Below, in pieces: positions 55,201-64,000 of a stretch of 64,000 nt of DNA. The notes under the pieces are model-generated. The model saw nothing but the letters and a program-made list of their open reading frames with translations, was not told where the DNA came from and made no database searches. This DNA comes from Globodera rostochiensis. Lineage: Eukaryota > Nematoda > Chromadorea > Rhabditida > Heteroderidae. The stretch covers positions 2,403,214-2,467,213 of the forward strand of contig JAEVLN010000003.1 in assembly GCA_018350325.1 (NCBI GenBank). Direction: 5' to 3'. The position numbers were made by a program, and so were the translations under genes. How positions within the stretch are numbered: position 1 is the first letter of the stretch; the number at the start of each line of letters is the position of its first letter.

Positions 55201-58200
55201 TCCGAACAGTCGTTCAGCTTCCGGTCCAAACATTCGTTGACCGCCTCCACACAGCGACGGCCCGGCAACTTGTTGATCTGCTCGGAAATGTCGGCAAACC
55301 CGGGTCGGCATCGGCACGAAAAGGACTCCTCCGTATCGATGCAAATCTACGGCATAATAATTGGAAAGTGATCAGCCCCAACCCTTCAAAACGTGCTGCT
55401 GTTTACCGCATTTGCGTCACAGTCGACGTCGAAGTTTTGCGGTTGTGCGCATTCGTTGACGCGTCGACGGCACAAAATGCCGGATTGGCCTTGGGGGGAA
55501 ATGTCCGCGAAGCCGTTCTTGCATTTGCACGTGTACGCCTCGGCCTTGATGGGCAAAAAGTTTGGTTGGGTGTAAATGGACAAAAGGAAAATTGGGACGA
55601 CCTGGTCAATGCATTCGGCGTCCGGTGAACATTCGTTTAGTCGCGAGTCTTCACATTCGTTGATGGCCAAACAGCGTCCGTCCGGAAGGCGTCCGTAGCC
55701 ATTGGGACACGAACAGTGATAAGAGCCGCTAATGAAGAGGCAAGCCTTGAAAGGATCAACGCGTCACACAATGATCAGTCAGAAATATGTTCGGACTGAT
55801 CAGGAATTCTGATCTGAGGGTAGTCTTTGTTTTGCTTGATTAATCCTAATTCCACCATTCTGATCAGTCCAAATTCCCACATTCTGATCAGTCCAAATTC
55901 GCCCATTCTGATCAGTCCAAATTCCCCCATTCTGATCAGTCCAAATTCCCCCATTCTGATCAGTCCAAATTCCCACATTCTAATCAGTCCAAATTCGCCC
56001 ATTCTGATCAGATCAAATTGCCATTCTGATCAGTCTCAGTTTGTCTCTGTTCCCCGATTCTGTTTCTTTGCCACTTTTACCTCGTGCTTTCCCTTGTCGC
56101 AGCTCATCGGATCGTTCACATCGCATTCGGGGGAGTCGGGCACAGTCGCTGAATATTAAACACATTGTTTTTTGTTCCTTGGAATTGTGGCGATTATAAG
56201 CCATTACTTCGGGTGCACACCCTTCCCGGCTTGTCCCTGCTGGGGCTGTCATCGCGGAAGGCTCTGAATTCTTTGAAAGTTGCTCCGACCCGAAAGCCGA
56301 GAGTCGAGACCCGCCCGAGCTTCTCATGAACCGATCGGTACCAAACTCGGCATTTTTAACGGTGGCAGCATTTATGAACCCGCCAAAAGCCGGTTTCAGA
56401 ATGGGTCTCGACTTTCCAATACAATTCTCGACCCTACGCTCTCGTCAAGTTTCAATTACTGAGAATCAAGACTAAATAAATAATTAATTAATTGGACGAA
56501 AGTGTTCACTCTTTGCAGCGACATGTAAACGAGTCCGCCGTGTCAATGCAATTGGCGTCGCGCGAACAATCGCTAAATTTCGCGTGTCACAAAACATTGG
56601 AATCGGCTGGACATTGACAGTCGCCCGAGGGGACAAAACTAACTGTTTTCCGGAATGGCATTCGTTCTGCACCACACGGCACACACTGCCCGGCCCCTTC
56701 CCGTGCTGTGCCGACACATCAGCAAAGCCCGTCAGACATCGGCATATCGGACCCTGCGGACCTTCATGGCATTCCGCTTCCGGGGCGCAATTTGCACTTC
56801 GGCACTGATCACCTGGGGGGATAGGGGCGGGGCCAATGAATGATCTATCGGATAGCAGCCCCCCCCCCCCCAAAAAGTTCGGGCATACTTCGTCGACAGC
56901 TTCTTCCCGGGAAATTTGCCTGCATCGGGGGAAGAAAGGCATTCATTGTATCGATTAAGAATGAGTAATCGATTGAACTGCTCGATCGATTGATGTGCTC
57001 ACTTTGTCCGCACTGACGTCCGTCCATCCGGACTTGCATCGGCAGGTGAACGCCTCCGCAGTGTCCACACATTCCGCGTTCGCATCGCATTCGTGCCGTC
57101 CCAGTGCACATTCATTCTCTTCTGTGCCGAACAATTAATTCCCAGAACACTCTCAACCCGAGCTAAATTAGCGCCCGGCACATCCGGACGGATGTGTTGG
57201 AGCTGTTCGGTATTCGCTGATGGGACCGGCGGGTAATGCCCGCGGGGGTTGTCCGACACCCCCTCCCCCTAATCGTTGGCATTAAAACAAATAAATTCCG
57301 ATGATTTTACGACACTTTCTCTTTAATTTGTTTGATTTTCAAATTCAAATTGTAATTTGTTTGATTTTCAAATTCAAATTGTCTAATTTCATCGCTTTAA
57401 TTTCAGCCAATTTTTGACCTTTAATCGATGAAAACATCGTTCGTTCCTTACATCCATCAATCCACCCCCCGGCGCCTCTCACTTTCTTCCACGATTGAAT
57501 TTCTTCCTCTTTTTCGCCGGTCACACCCGCCCCCGGGGGGCAATTATTGTGAGGAACCCCCCGAATCGAATTGTATGCAAGGAAAGTGATCTTTCTGCAT
57601 CGATTACATTGTTTGCTTAGTACACTTGGCTTTGTGCCATTGTCAAAATTCAAAAAAAAATTCCATCCATGAACGAGGAGCTCAGAGAAAAGCGACAAAA
57701 ACGCCGATTGGTCAGTGATCAGACAGCAGACAGACAGACAGACAGAGTTTGTTGTGTTGGCTCAGTCGCGATGGTCCCCATAATTGTTGCTGAATTTGCA
57801 TGTGCTGCTGCCACCCCCGAAACCAGTCGACGCCGTCCCCGCCGCCCCCCCCCAATCCCCGCCGAATCCCCCCCCCCCGCCCCCCCCAAAACTCCCGCAT
57901 TAATCAATCGACCCCAACAAATCCATTCGTCACCCGCCGAAGATCACAGCGAGCAGTCAAAAGTCAGCAGCTGTTACCCACCCCTCCAACAGCAGCACAT
58001 CCATTTTTGTCGCTACGTTTAAGACAAGGAAAAGGGGGGGGGGAGGGGGGGGGGGGGAAGGGGGGAAAGGGGGGGAGGGGGGGGGGGAAAGGGGGGGGGG
58101 GGGGAAGGACGAATGAGGAGAAGAGGAAAGGGGAGGAGAAGATAGGGGAGGGGAGGGGAAGGACTAATTGCCCAGCCGGACTTTCAAACTAATTTGTAAG

Positions 58201-61200
58201 TGTAAGGTTGTGACAAAGGCATGGTGGACGGCGAAGATATGTAAAAAGAAATGGGTAAAATGGAGAAAAAAGAGTGGGAAAGAGAAGAGAAAAAGTAGAG
58301 ATGAATGGAGAGAAAAGGTGGGAGAGAGAAGAGAAAAAGGAAAACGGGGAAAAAAGAGTGGGAGAGAGAAGAGAAGAAAAAAGTATGGAAGAAAGAGTGG
58401 AAGATTGGAGAAAGTGAGACGGGGAAAAAGAATGTGAGAGAAAAAGTAGCAAAGAAATAGTGGAAGAAAGGAGAGAAAAGGGAAACTAGAGAAAAAGAAG
58501 AAGAAGAAGAAGAGGAAAAAGAGTGGAAGAAGAAGAAAAGGAAGAAAAAACGTTGGCTTCGCGTCTAAGTAAAAGGCTGGGGGGGGGGGGTGGAAGTGCA
58601 CCCAACCCAAGGCCATCCAACGCGCAACGGCGAGTGCCGATGATCAGATGATCAATCTCCCCCCCCCCCCCCCCCCCTCTGTCCTTGTCCCCAATGTGCT
58701 CGTGCCCATTTCTCAGCCCCCCCGGCGTTTACGGTTCTTTTTTGAGTTGGGACCTAAGGGAATTTAACTGCTGCTGCTGCACATTTTGATCAATTCGTTC
58801 GGAGAGGAGATTCAATTTAATAGCCTTTTTTGCTTGTTCGGTTTAACATCAAACGATTGCAAAGAATGAATGGAATCGCCGCCCACCAACAACAGAAAAC
58901 GGAAGAGAATTGGATGAAGGGGGAAAAGAAATGATGGAATGAACGGAACAGATCGCCCCAATTCGGTGTTTTTGACGTGAGGAGGGGGGGGGGGGGGGGG
59001 GTGGGGGTTAATGTTATGCGGCGGGGGGGGGGGGATAAAAAATATTCCGATCGGATGAATAAATTGGGGGAATTTGTGGGGAGGCCCATGGACGGACGGG
59101 GCGAATAAAAAGGGGGGGGGGGAGGGGAGGATGAATTGAATTAGGGGGAAGAGGATGAAATTAAAGCAATTAGGGGAAGGATGAATGACTCGACTCGAAT
59201 TGATTTTGAAGCATTCCCTCCCCTCCGATCGGTGGCTGGCATAAATCGATCCCCCCCCCCCCCCTCCCCCTAATTTCCCTCAACTCCCCACCACCTTTTT
59301 TGCACTTCCTTCCCGGCATCCGCTTCTTGTCCACACCGATGTCCACGTACCCCCGGGGGCATTTGCACTGGAAGAAGCCCGGCTGCTCACTGTCACATTC
59401 GGCCACCGGGTCACAGTCGTGCAGTGTGTAATCCTGGCACGGGTTGGATCCTGAACAATTCAATTAACGGATGGGTAGTTGAGGGTTGGAGAAGGATGCA
59501 TTTTAATTAGTGGAATTTAATTGGAATTTATAAATTTTTGATAGAAAATGATTAGGACGCAAATACCGGCTGTCTTTGTGAAGAGGAGGGCCAGAGGGAT
59601 GATGAGATGGAAGAATATGGGGAAGGAACAACAGAAAGGGCGGGGGGACGCCATTTTGGAAGAATTGGAAGCGCAGGGAATGGATGAGAAAAGGTTGGGG
59701 AAGAAGAGCGAGCAGGCTAATGGTTGGTGGCGGAAGATGTTCGATCCGTGGCGATTTGTTCCCTGAGGCTATGTGACTGATTTAATGTCAAAGTGACCAC
59801 ACTCCCGACATTAGGATGGATGGATGGGGGGGGGGGATGGAAGGACGAATTCTCGAAGAAGGGCGGGATGAAGATGGACGGGGGATGGGTGGGGGGGGAG
59901 GATTGTGGAGGAGGGGAGGGGGGGGGGGGAGGGGGGGAGGGGGGGGGGTGGACGAAGGAAGAGACGTGTGGGAGGGGGGGGGGCAGGGCAAGGTCGGAAT
60001 GGCGGGTTAGTTGCATGGAAGGGGGGGGGGGTGGGGGGTGGGGGGGGGGGGGAGGGAGGCGGGGGGGGGGAGAAAATGGCTGAAAGAAGCCGGGGGGGGG
60101 TGGTAGTAAGCGGGTGATGCTGAGTTGAGGAGTGGATGGATGGATTGGATTTTGTGGATCTGAGGGGACGGGAGGGGGGCGGGGGGAGGATTCGATGCTG
60201 CTTCTTCTCCTGAGGAGGGGGAGGGGACCGACCGATGGTTGAGAGAATTGGTGATGAGGAAGAATGTGCGGATGAAGTGCATTTAGATTGGCCCCACTTC
60301 CCCCTCCCCCCCCCTCCCTCCGCGTTCTGTTTGCTTTTGCTTTGCGCGGATCGCCCCGGGGCATGTCCACCGCTTCTCTTCCATCGCCGTTCGGTTGGCT
60401 TCTTCTCCCAACCGTCCGTCGTTTTGTTCAATACTTTGGCGCTTTCCCCCGCCCCCCCCCCGCTTTGTCTTCCCCCAAAAGTTTGTCCAATTCACCCTCA
60501 TCATTTCCATGCATATATTGCCATTTACTCCCCCCCCCCCACCCGCACTCCCCGCCCATCTCCGAAGAAATCCCTCACAAATCCAAACCAGTTCACCTTC
60601 CCCCCCCCACACTCTTCAACCCAACTCTGCCTTCCCCTTTCTCTCGTCTTTGCCCCCTATTTCGTCTGATACGCTTCTCTCCCCTCCCACCCTCTCAATT
60701 TCACACACTCTCTCTGTCCCTCCCTCTCTCACTGGTATCAATGTCTGTCTGTCTGTCTGTCTTGGATAGCGGAACGGACGAACACCAACGGGTCCGTCCG
60801 TCTACTCGCACCGCTACTCGCCGCCGGAGGGGTTGGTTCCCAGAAGAAAAATTCAGCTTCAGCAGCAGCAGCAGCCGAGGTGTGTGTGTGCGTGCAAGAA
60901 GGGAGTGAATAATTATTTTGTATTATTGCCGCCTGAGGGGAAATGCGCGGCGGGTGGGGGTGTTTTGTGAAAGCGATTTATTTGGCGGCAGCAATGCTTT
61001 TCCATAAAAGGGGGGGGGGAACTGCTGACGGCTTAAACTCCTCGCACCTTTGTTGGCTCGGCCGCATCGGAATGGGAAGGAACGGTCGTCGGTGGTCGAG
61101 AGTGGCACGAGACCGGGACGACAACGGCACGCGGCGGGTTGGCCCCGCGGGGCGGAAGAGGAAGAAAAGGGAACGCATTCGGCCGTCGACGGGTCGCAAG

Positions 61201-64000
61201 TGGACGAGTCGCAGTGGAACAATTGGTCGACGGAGGAGGCAAAGCGATCCGCTGAAAAAAATCTCGATTGAAAACCCCCAGGATTTCGATCGGGAATCTC
61301 AAAACAAAATCTCGATTGAAAACCCCCAAGATTTCGATCGAGAATCTCAAAACAAAATCTCGATTGAAAACCCCCAAGATTTCGATCGGGAATCTCAAAA
61401 CAAAATCTCGATTGAAAACCCCCAAGATTTCGATCGAGAATCTCAAAACAAAATCTCGATTGAAAACCCCCAAGATTTCGATCGAGAATCTCAAAACAAA
61501 ATCTCGATTGAAAACCCCCAAGATTTCGATCGGGAATCTCAAAACAAAATCTCGATTGAAAACCCCCAAGATTTCGATCGAGAATCTCAAAACAAAATCT
61601 CGATTGAAAACCCCCAAGATTTCGATCGAGAATCTCAAAACAAAATCTCGATTGAAAACCCCCAAGATTTCGATCGGGAATCTCAAAACAAAATCTCGAT
61701 TGAAAACCCCCAAGATTTCGATCGGGAATCTCAAAACAAAATCTCGATTGAAAACCCCCAAGATTTCGATCGAGAATCTCAAAACAAAATCTCGATTGAA
61801 AACCCCCAAGATTTCGATCGAGAATCTCAAAACAAAATCTCGATTGAAAACCCCCAAGATTTCGATCGGGAATCTCAAAACAAAATCTCGATTGAAAACC
61901 CCCAAGATTTCGATCGGGAATCTCAAAACAAAATCTCGATTGAAAACCCCCAGGATTTCGATCGGGAATCTCAAAACAAAATCTCGATTAAAAACCCCCA
62001 AGATTTCGATCGGGAATCTCAAAACAAAATCTCGATTAAAAACCCCCAAGATTTCGATCGGGAATCTCGATCGTTCCGATCTCTAGCCTAAAACCTCCTA
62101 ATTCAAAGCAGCAAATCGCTCTATTGGCGACTTTAATCTTTTTGTCCCACGAATCTTCGCGTTACACAATTACACGGCCTTCTTCTAAACGTCCCAATTC
62201 CTCATGGATGTTTTTCAGTTTTCTTCCATTTGATCCCCCCGCCACCCATCCAATCAAATCAAATCAACTCTCGACCCATCCGATCGACCCAAATTTGATG
62301 GATGAACCGGGGCATCGCATCCTTGTGATATCACCGCCGTTAGCCCTGACTGATCAGCTTATCCTTTCTCAGCAATTCCCCCCCCTCCGACCACCCGCCC
62401 CGATTTGAATGAACTTGCATTGCGATTCCTCCAACAGTGACGTGCAATTTCTCCCGGGGCGATTTGCGGGCGACGAATCGATTAGTTCGCGTGGACATTC
62501 GCATCGAAAGCCGTCCTCCAAATCGACGCAAGTTGCCAGCCGATGGCAGTCATTAAGGCCCAACAGACACTCATTCAGCCCTGGGGGGGGGCAATTAGTG
62601 ATCGGAGACTGACTGATCAGTCAAAGTGTAAGCGTCGTACCAATTGAACACTTTCTTCCGGCTCTCTTTGTGTCCAACGAGGAAATGTCTGTTCGGCCCG
62701 GCTTGCAGTTGCAACTGAACCCGATCAGCTCATCGACACAGTCCGCGTCCGGCGAACAATCGTTCATCAACGGATTCAAACATTCATTGACCACTGATCA
62801 AACAAAATCGATTGAATTTGTCAGACAATTGCAATGTATTGGTTGAAATATTAACTCACATTTGCGACATTTTCGGCCAGGAAATTCGTGTGGGTTTGGC
62901 GAAGTGTCAATGAATCCCTCGGGACAAAGGCACCTTTTGCGATTTAAAAAGTGTTAATAAATTGACAAAAAACAATGCGCGATTTAACTCACTCAAAGCC
63001 AAAGTCGTTGTCTATGCATCGCGCCTATTTAAATCTTGCATTAATTACCCACATTTTACCATATAATTAACCTTCGGGTCGCAGTCGTTTAGCGTCATAT
63101 TGGCACACTCATCGACGAGAACTGAAAAAGCATAGTGTTTTTGTTTAAAGATCCGCTTCCGGTCCAAATCCCCCCCCCCGCCCGTTCGACTCCCCCACAG
63201 CAAAAAATGTCTCAAATCCCCTCCACGTCTTATGCTAAGCATAAGCTTTAGTCTAAGCTTAAGCCTAAGCTAGGCTTAATCGTTGTTTCAGTACGGGACT
63301 GAATCAGCCATCTTGGGGGGCTTTGGAGCGGAGCCCGAAAGATCTGCTGATTTAATGAGTTAAGATTAAGTATCGGACTCGAACCGGTACCAAGACCTGA
63401 CCACGAGACTTTCTTCCTCTCAAGGCCGAGACTCTCGAGCCGCCGTAATGTCCAGGGTAGAGCCCGAGCTGTCTCGTCCCCCCCCCCTCCCTCCCTCACT
63501 AACCCACACATCGCCCTGTGCCCCTTCCATCCGTGCCGTTCTTCTCGGCCTCCTTCAACTCGGCACAAACTTTTCCTTCCCCACATCCGCTCGTCCTCTC
63601 TTCCGGGTCACACTCTTCCGCCAGTGCCACTTTCTTTTCATCCTCCGTCCGTGCACTTCCCGCTCCCCCGGATGCCACTCGGATGGTCAACTGCCGGTCC
63701 GTCTCCATAAGTTCGTCCCTTTGTCGTTTGGTGCCGTCGCTTTTGAACAGAAACAGTCCCGGGTAGACGCGTGTCAGGTCGGCAACAAGTCGTGAACAGT
63801 TTGGTTCGGCACGCCGGAGAGCGTCCATCAAGTCGAAGGCGTTGGAGGCGTCAAAATGGGGAAAAGCTTCGATTGGAACGCAGGCGGACAGTCCAGGCGC
63901 GCGGAAAAAGCCGAGTTTGCACACACAGCGGGGCCGCAAGTCGAACTCCTTCGAAGAAGCAATTAATTAAACCAACAATGCCCTCGGGGGCAGGCTCATC
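42155..64000 (-). CDS. mua-3: MUA-3/MUP-4-like giant EGF-repeat transmembrane receptor (5' end outside window)
   Basis: One large multi-exon gene fills the right third of the window and continues past the right edge. In C. elegans, MUA-3 and MUP-4 sit in the apical epidermal membrane and tie intermediate filaments to the cuticle in fibrous organelles. From N to C terminus I see: Cys-containing segments at 63.5-63.95 kb; EGF-like repeats of the form NEC..LNDC..A.C.D..GY.C.C..G..D.S..PGR.C between about 54 and 63.1 kb; a VWA domain (52.6-53.3 kb); more than twenty further EGF repeats down to 46.5 kb; a SEA-like region (44.6-46.2 kb); juxtamembrane EGFs; one membrane span (43.46-43.52 kb); and a cytoplasmic tail ending REMRK at 42155. 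Most introns are short. The longest hold minisatellites and homopolymers. MUA-3 is preferred over MUP-4 because of the number of EGF repeats, but the two cannot be separated with certainty. Exon edges inside the EGF arrays were not all fixed. Confidence 0.85.
43462..43518 (-). other. Single transmembrane segment of the MUA-3-like receptor
   Basis: The sequence PLVLAILLALLFLLLAIW follows an EGF module (CQCFDGYSGTFC). It is the only long hydrophobic stretch in the receptor part read here, giving a type I topology with the EGF/VWA/SEA parts outside the cell. Confidence 0.85.
44620..46210 (-). other. SEA-like region and juxtamembrane EGFs of the MUA-3-like receptor
   Basis: Two successive non-EGF modules of about 150-200 residues lie here, with features of SEA domains. 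The first has AQEFQRDIGRAVG and SWSDGLLVNFTIGTH. The second has FDAGVAQCYPNTALR followed by EVNEILDPMVVNASWDMGLL and FNATMYFRKGTVRV. This arrangement of paired SEA modules just before the last EGFs is what is described for MUA-3 and MUP-4. A CCGTGCC-rich minisatellite lies in the intron between them. Confidence 0.65.
45255..45478. repeat. Minisatellite, about seven copies of a ~32-bp unit
   Basis: The word CCGTGCCGTGCCCTGCCCACT recurs about every 30-40 bp, separated by variable C-rich stretches. It lies in an intron of the MUA-3-like gene. Confidence 0.85.
51774..51868. repeat. Four-copy tandem repeat, 24-bp unit
   Basis: The unit CATGCCGTCCCCGATAATC plus a short spacer repeats four times within an intron of the MUA-3-like gene. 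Confidence 0.85.
52600..53290 (-). other. von Willebrand factor A domain of the MUA-3-like receptor
   Basis: Across three exons the sequence reads TDLMFLIDGSGSIG, then RVGLIQYSDQIRHEFDLNQY, then RVAIVITDGRSQDNV, MFSIGVTD and LESIAGSSQRWFYVD. The DGSGS stretch fits the DxSxS metal-ion-dependent adhesion site, and the TDG element is also present, so the site looks functional. In the C. elegans homologues a VWA domain is likewise embedded between EGF arrays. Confidence 0.92.
55856..56036. repeat. 24-bp tandem repeat, about 7.5 copies
   Basis: The unit TGATCAGTCCAAATTC plus C-rich and CATTC parts repeats every 24 bp in an intron of the MUA-3-like gene. Each unit contains the palindrome TGATCA. 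Confidence 0.9.
57324..57381. repeat. Perfect 29-bp tandem duplication
   Basis: A 29-bp AT-rich unit beginning TAATTTGTTTGATTTTC is present twice without mismatch, in a large intron of the MUA-3-like gene. Confidence 0.9.
58025..58560. repeat. Polypurine tract (G runs, then GAGA/GAAA)
   Basis: More than 500 bp of the plus strand are almost pure purine: first G runs with scattered A, then AGAGAAGAGAAAAAG-type sequence. It lies in a large intron and has triplex and G-quadruplex potential. Confidence 0.8.
59820..60090. repeat. G-run cluster with quadruplex potential
   Basis: About 270 bp contain many separate G runs of 4-13 bases on the plus strand, in a large intron of the MUA-3-like gene. 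The open frames here (Gly- and Pro-rich) are low-complexity artefacts. Confidence 0.75.
61258..62075. repeat. 17-copy, 48-bp minisatellite in an intron of the MUA-3-like gene
   Basis: The unit starts AAAATCTCGATTGAAAACCC and contains GATTTCGATCGAGAATCTC; 17 units run head to tail with very few differences. Units differ mainly at one G/A site (GATCGGG or GATCGAG). The unit is a multiple of three and lacks stop codons in several frames, which creates open frames of over 270 codons on both strands. On the minus strand the array ends exactly at a 3' splice site. Confidence 0.95.
63231..63282. repeat. Palindromic TTAGGC-like repeat, second copy
   Basis: It begins TATGCTAAGC, as does the block at 2781, and continues with TAAGCTT, AAGCCTAAGC and TAGGCTTAA words in both orientations. 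Confidence 0.55.

Noticed and set aside
56270..56420. A stretch with GAGTCGAGACC/GGGTCTCGAC words in a MUA-3-like intron
   Set aside because: It resembles the CTCGAGA family, but no inverted ends could be defined.
58168..60400. Long Gly-, Pro-, Lys/Glu-rich open frames on both strands
   Set aside because: They follow G-run and polypurine low-complexity DNA inside a large intron.
60943..62091. A 382-codon open frame on the plus strand (ISIENPQDFDRES repeats) and a 338-codon frame on the minus strand
   Set aside because: Both are created by the stop-free 48-bp minisatellite in an intron of the MUA-3-like gene; neither has start context, splice signals or domain similarity.

Overview
The window is nuclear DNA of a nematode, most likely a plant-parasitic tylenchid of the cyst/root-knot type. 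The evidence is a set of clear animal genes cut by many 40-60 bp introns, a neuropeptide gene encoding KHEYLRFamide (the nematode FLP-14 peptide), a MUA-3/MUP-4 type hemidesmosome receptor (a nematode-specific family), and GC-AG introns, which I recall being reported as unusually common in cyst nematodes. No bacterial genes, rRNA, CRISPR array or convincing tRNA was seen. Gene models below were built by eye from splice signals and homology. Where I give an exon chain, its lengths sum to a whole number of codons unless I say otherwise.

Left part (1-16.6 kb, all genes on +): the last exon of alkyl-DHAP synthase (ads-1, ending in a peroxisomal-type SKI tripeptide); two near-identical tandem copies of a tiny RRM-only gene related to the CstF-64 RRM; a ZDHHC5/8-type palmitoyltransferase; the vesicular GABA/glycine transporter unc-47, whose introns include one GC-AG and one GT-TG intron; and a MATH-BTB SPOP homologue. 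From 16.7 to 19.5 kb there is no gene, only nested fold-back DNA elements, including two hAT-type elements with perfect 8-bp target duplications.

Middle part (19.8-42 kb, both strands): an unrecognised 136-aa gene (-), pescadillo (-), ribosomal protein L9 (+), Mediator subunit MDT-15 (-) lying 150 bp downstream of the spliceosomal helicase DDX23/Prp28 (-), TMEM33 (+), an unrecognised small membrane protein (+), and flp-14 (-).

Right part (42.2-64 kb, - strand): one very large gene, open at the right edge. It encodes a modular receptor with dozens of EGF-like repeats, a VWA domain, a SEA-like region, juxtamembrane EGFs, one transmembrane helix and a cytoplasmic tail, i.e. a MUA-3/MUP-4 homologue. 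Its introns carry several minisatellites with periods of 24 or 48 bp; one 17-copy 48-bp array runs directly into a 3' splice site.

The genes form no single pathway. There is a loose gene-expression cluster (pescadillo, rpl-9, mdt-15, ddx-23) and two neuronal genes (unc-47, flp-14). Throughout, introns and spacers, but not recognised exons, are studded with runs of 8 or more G or C.
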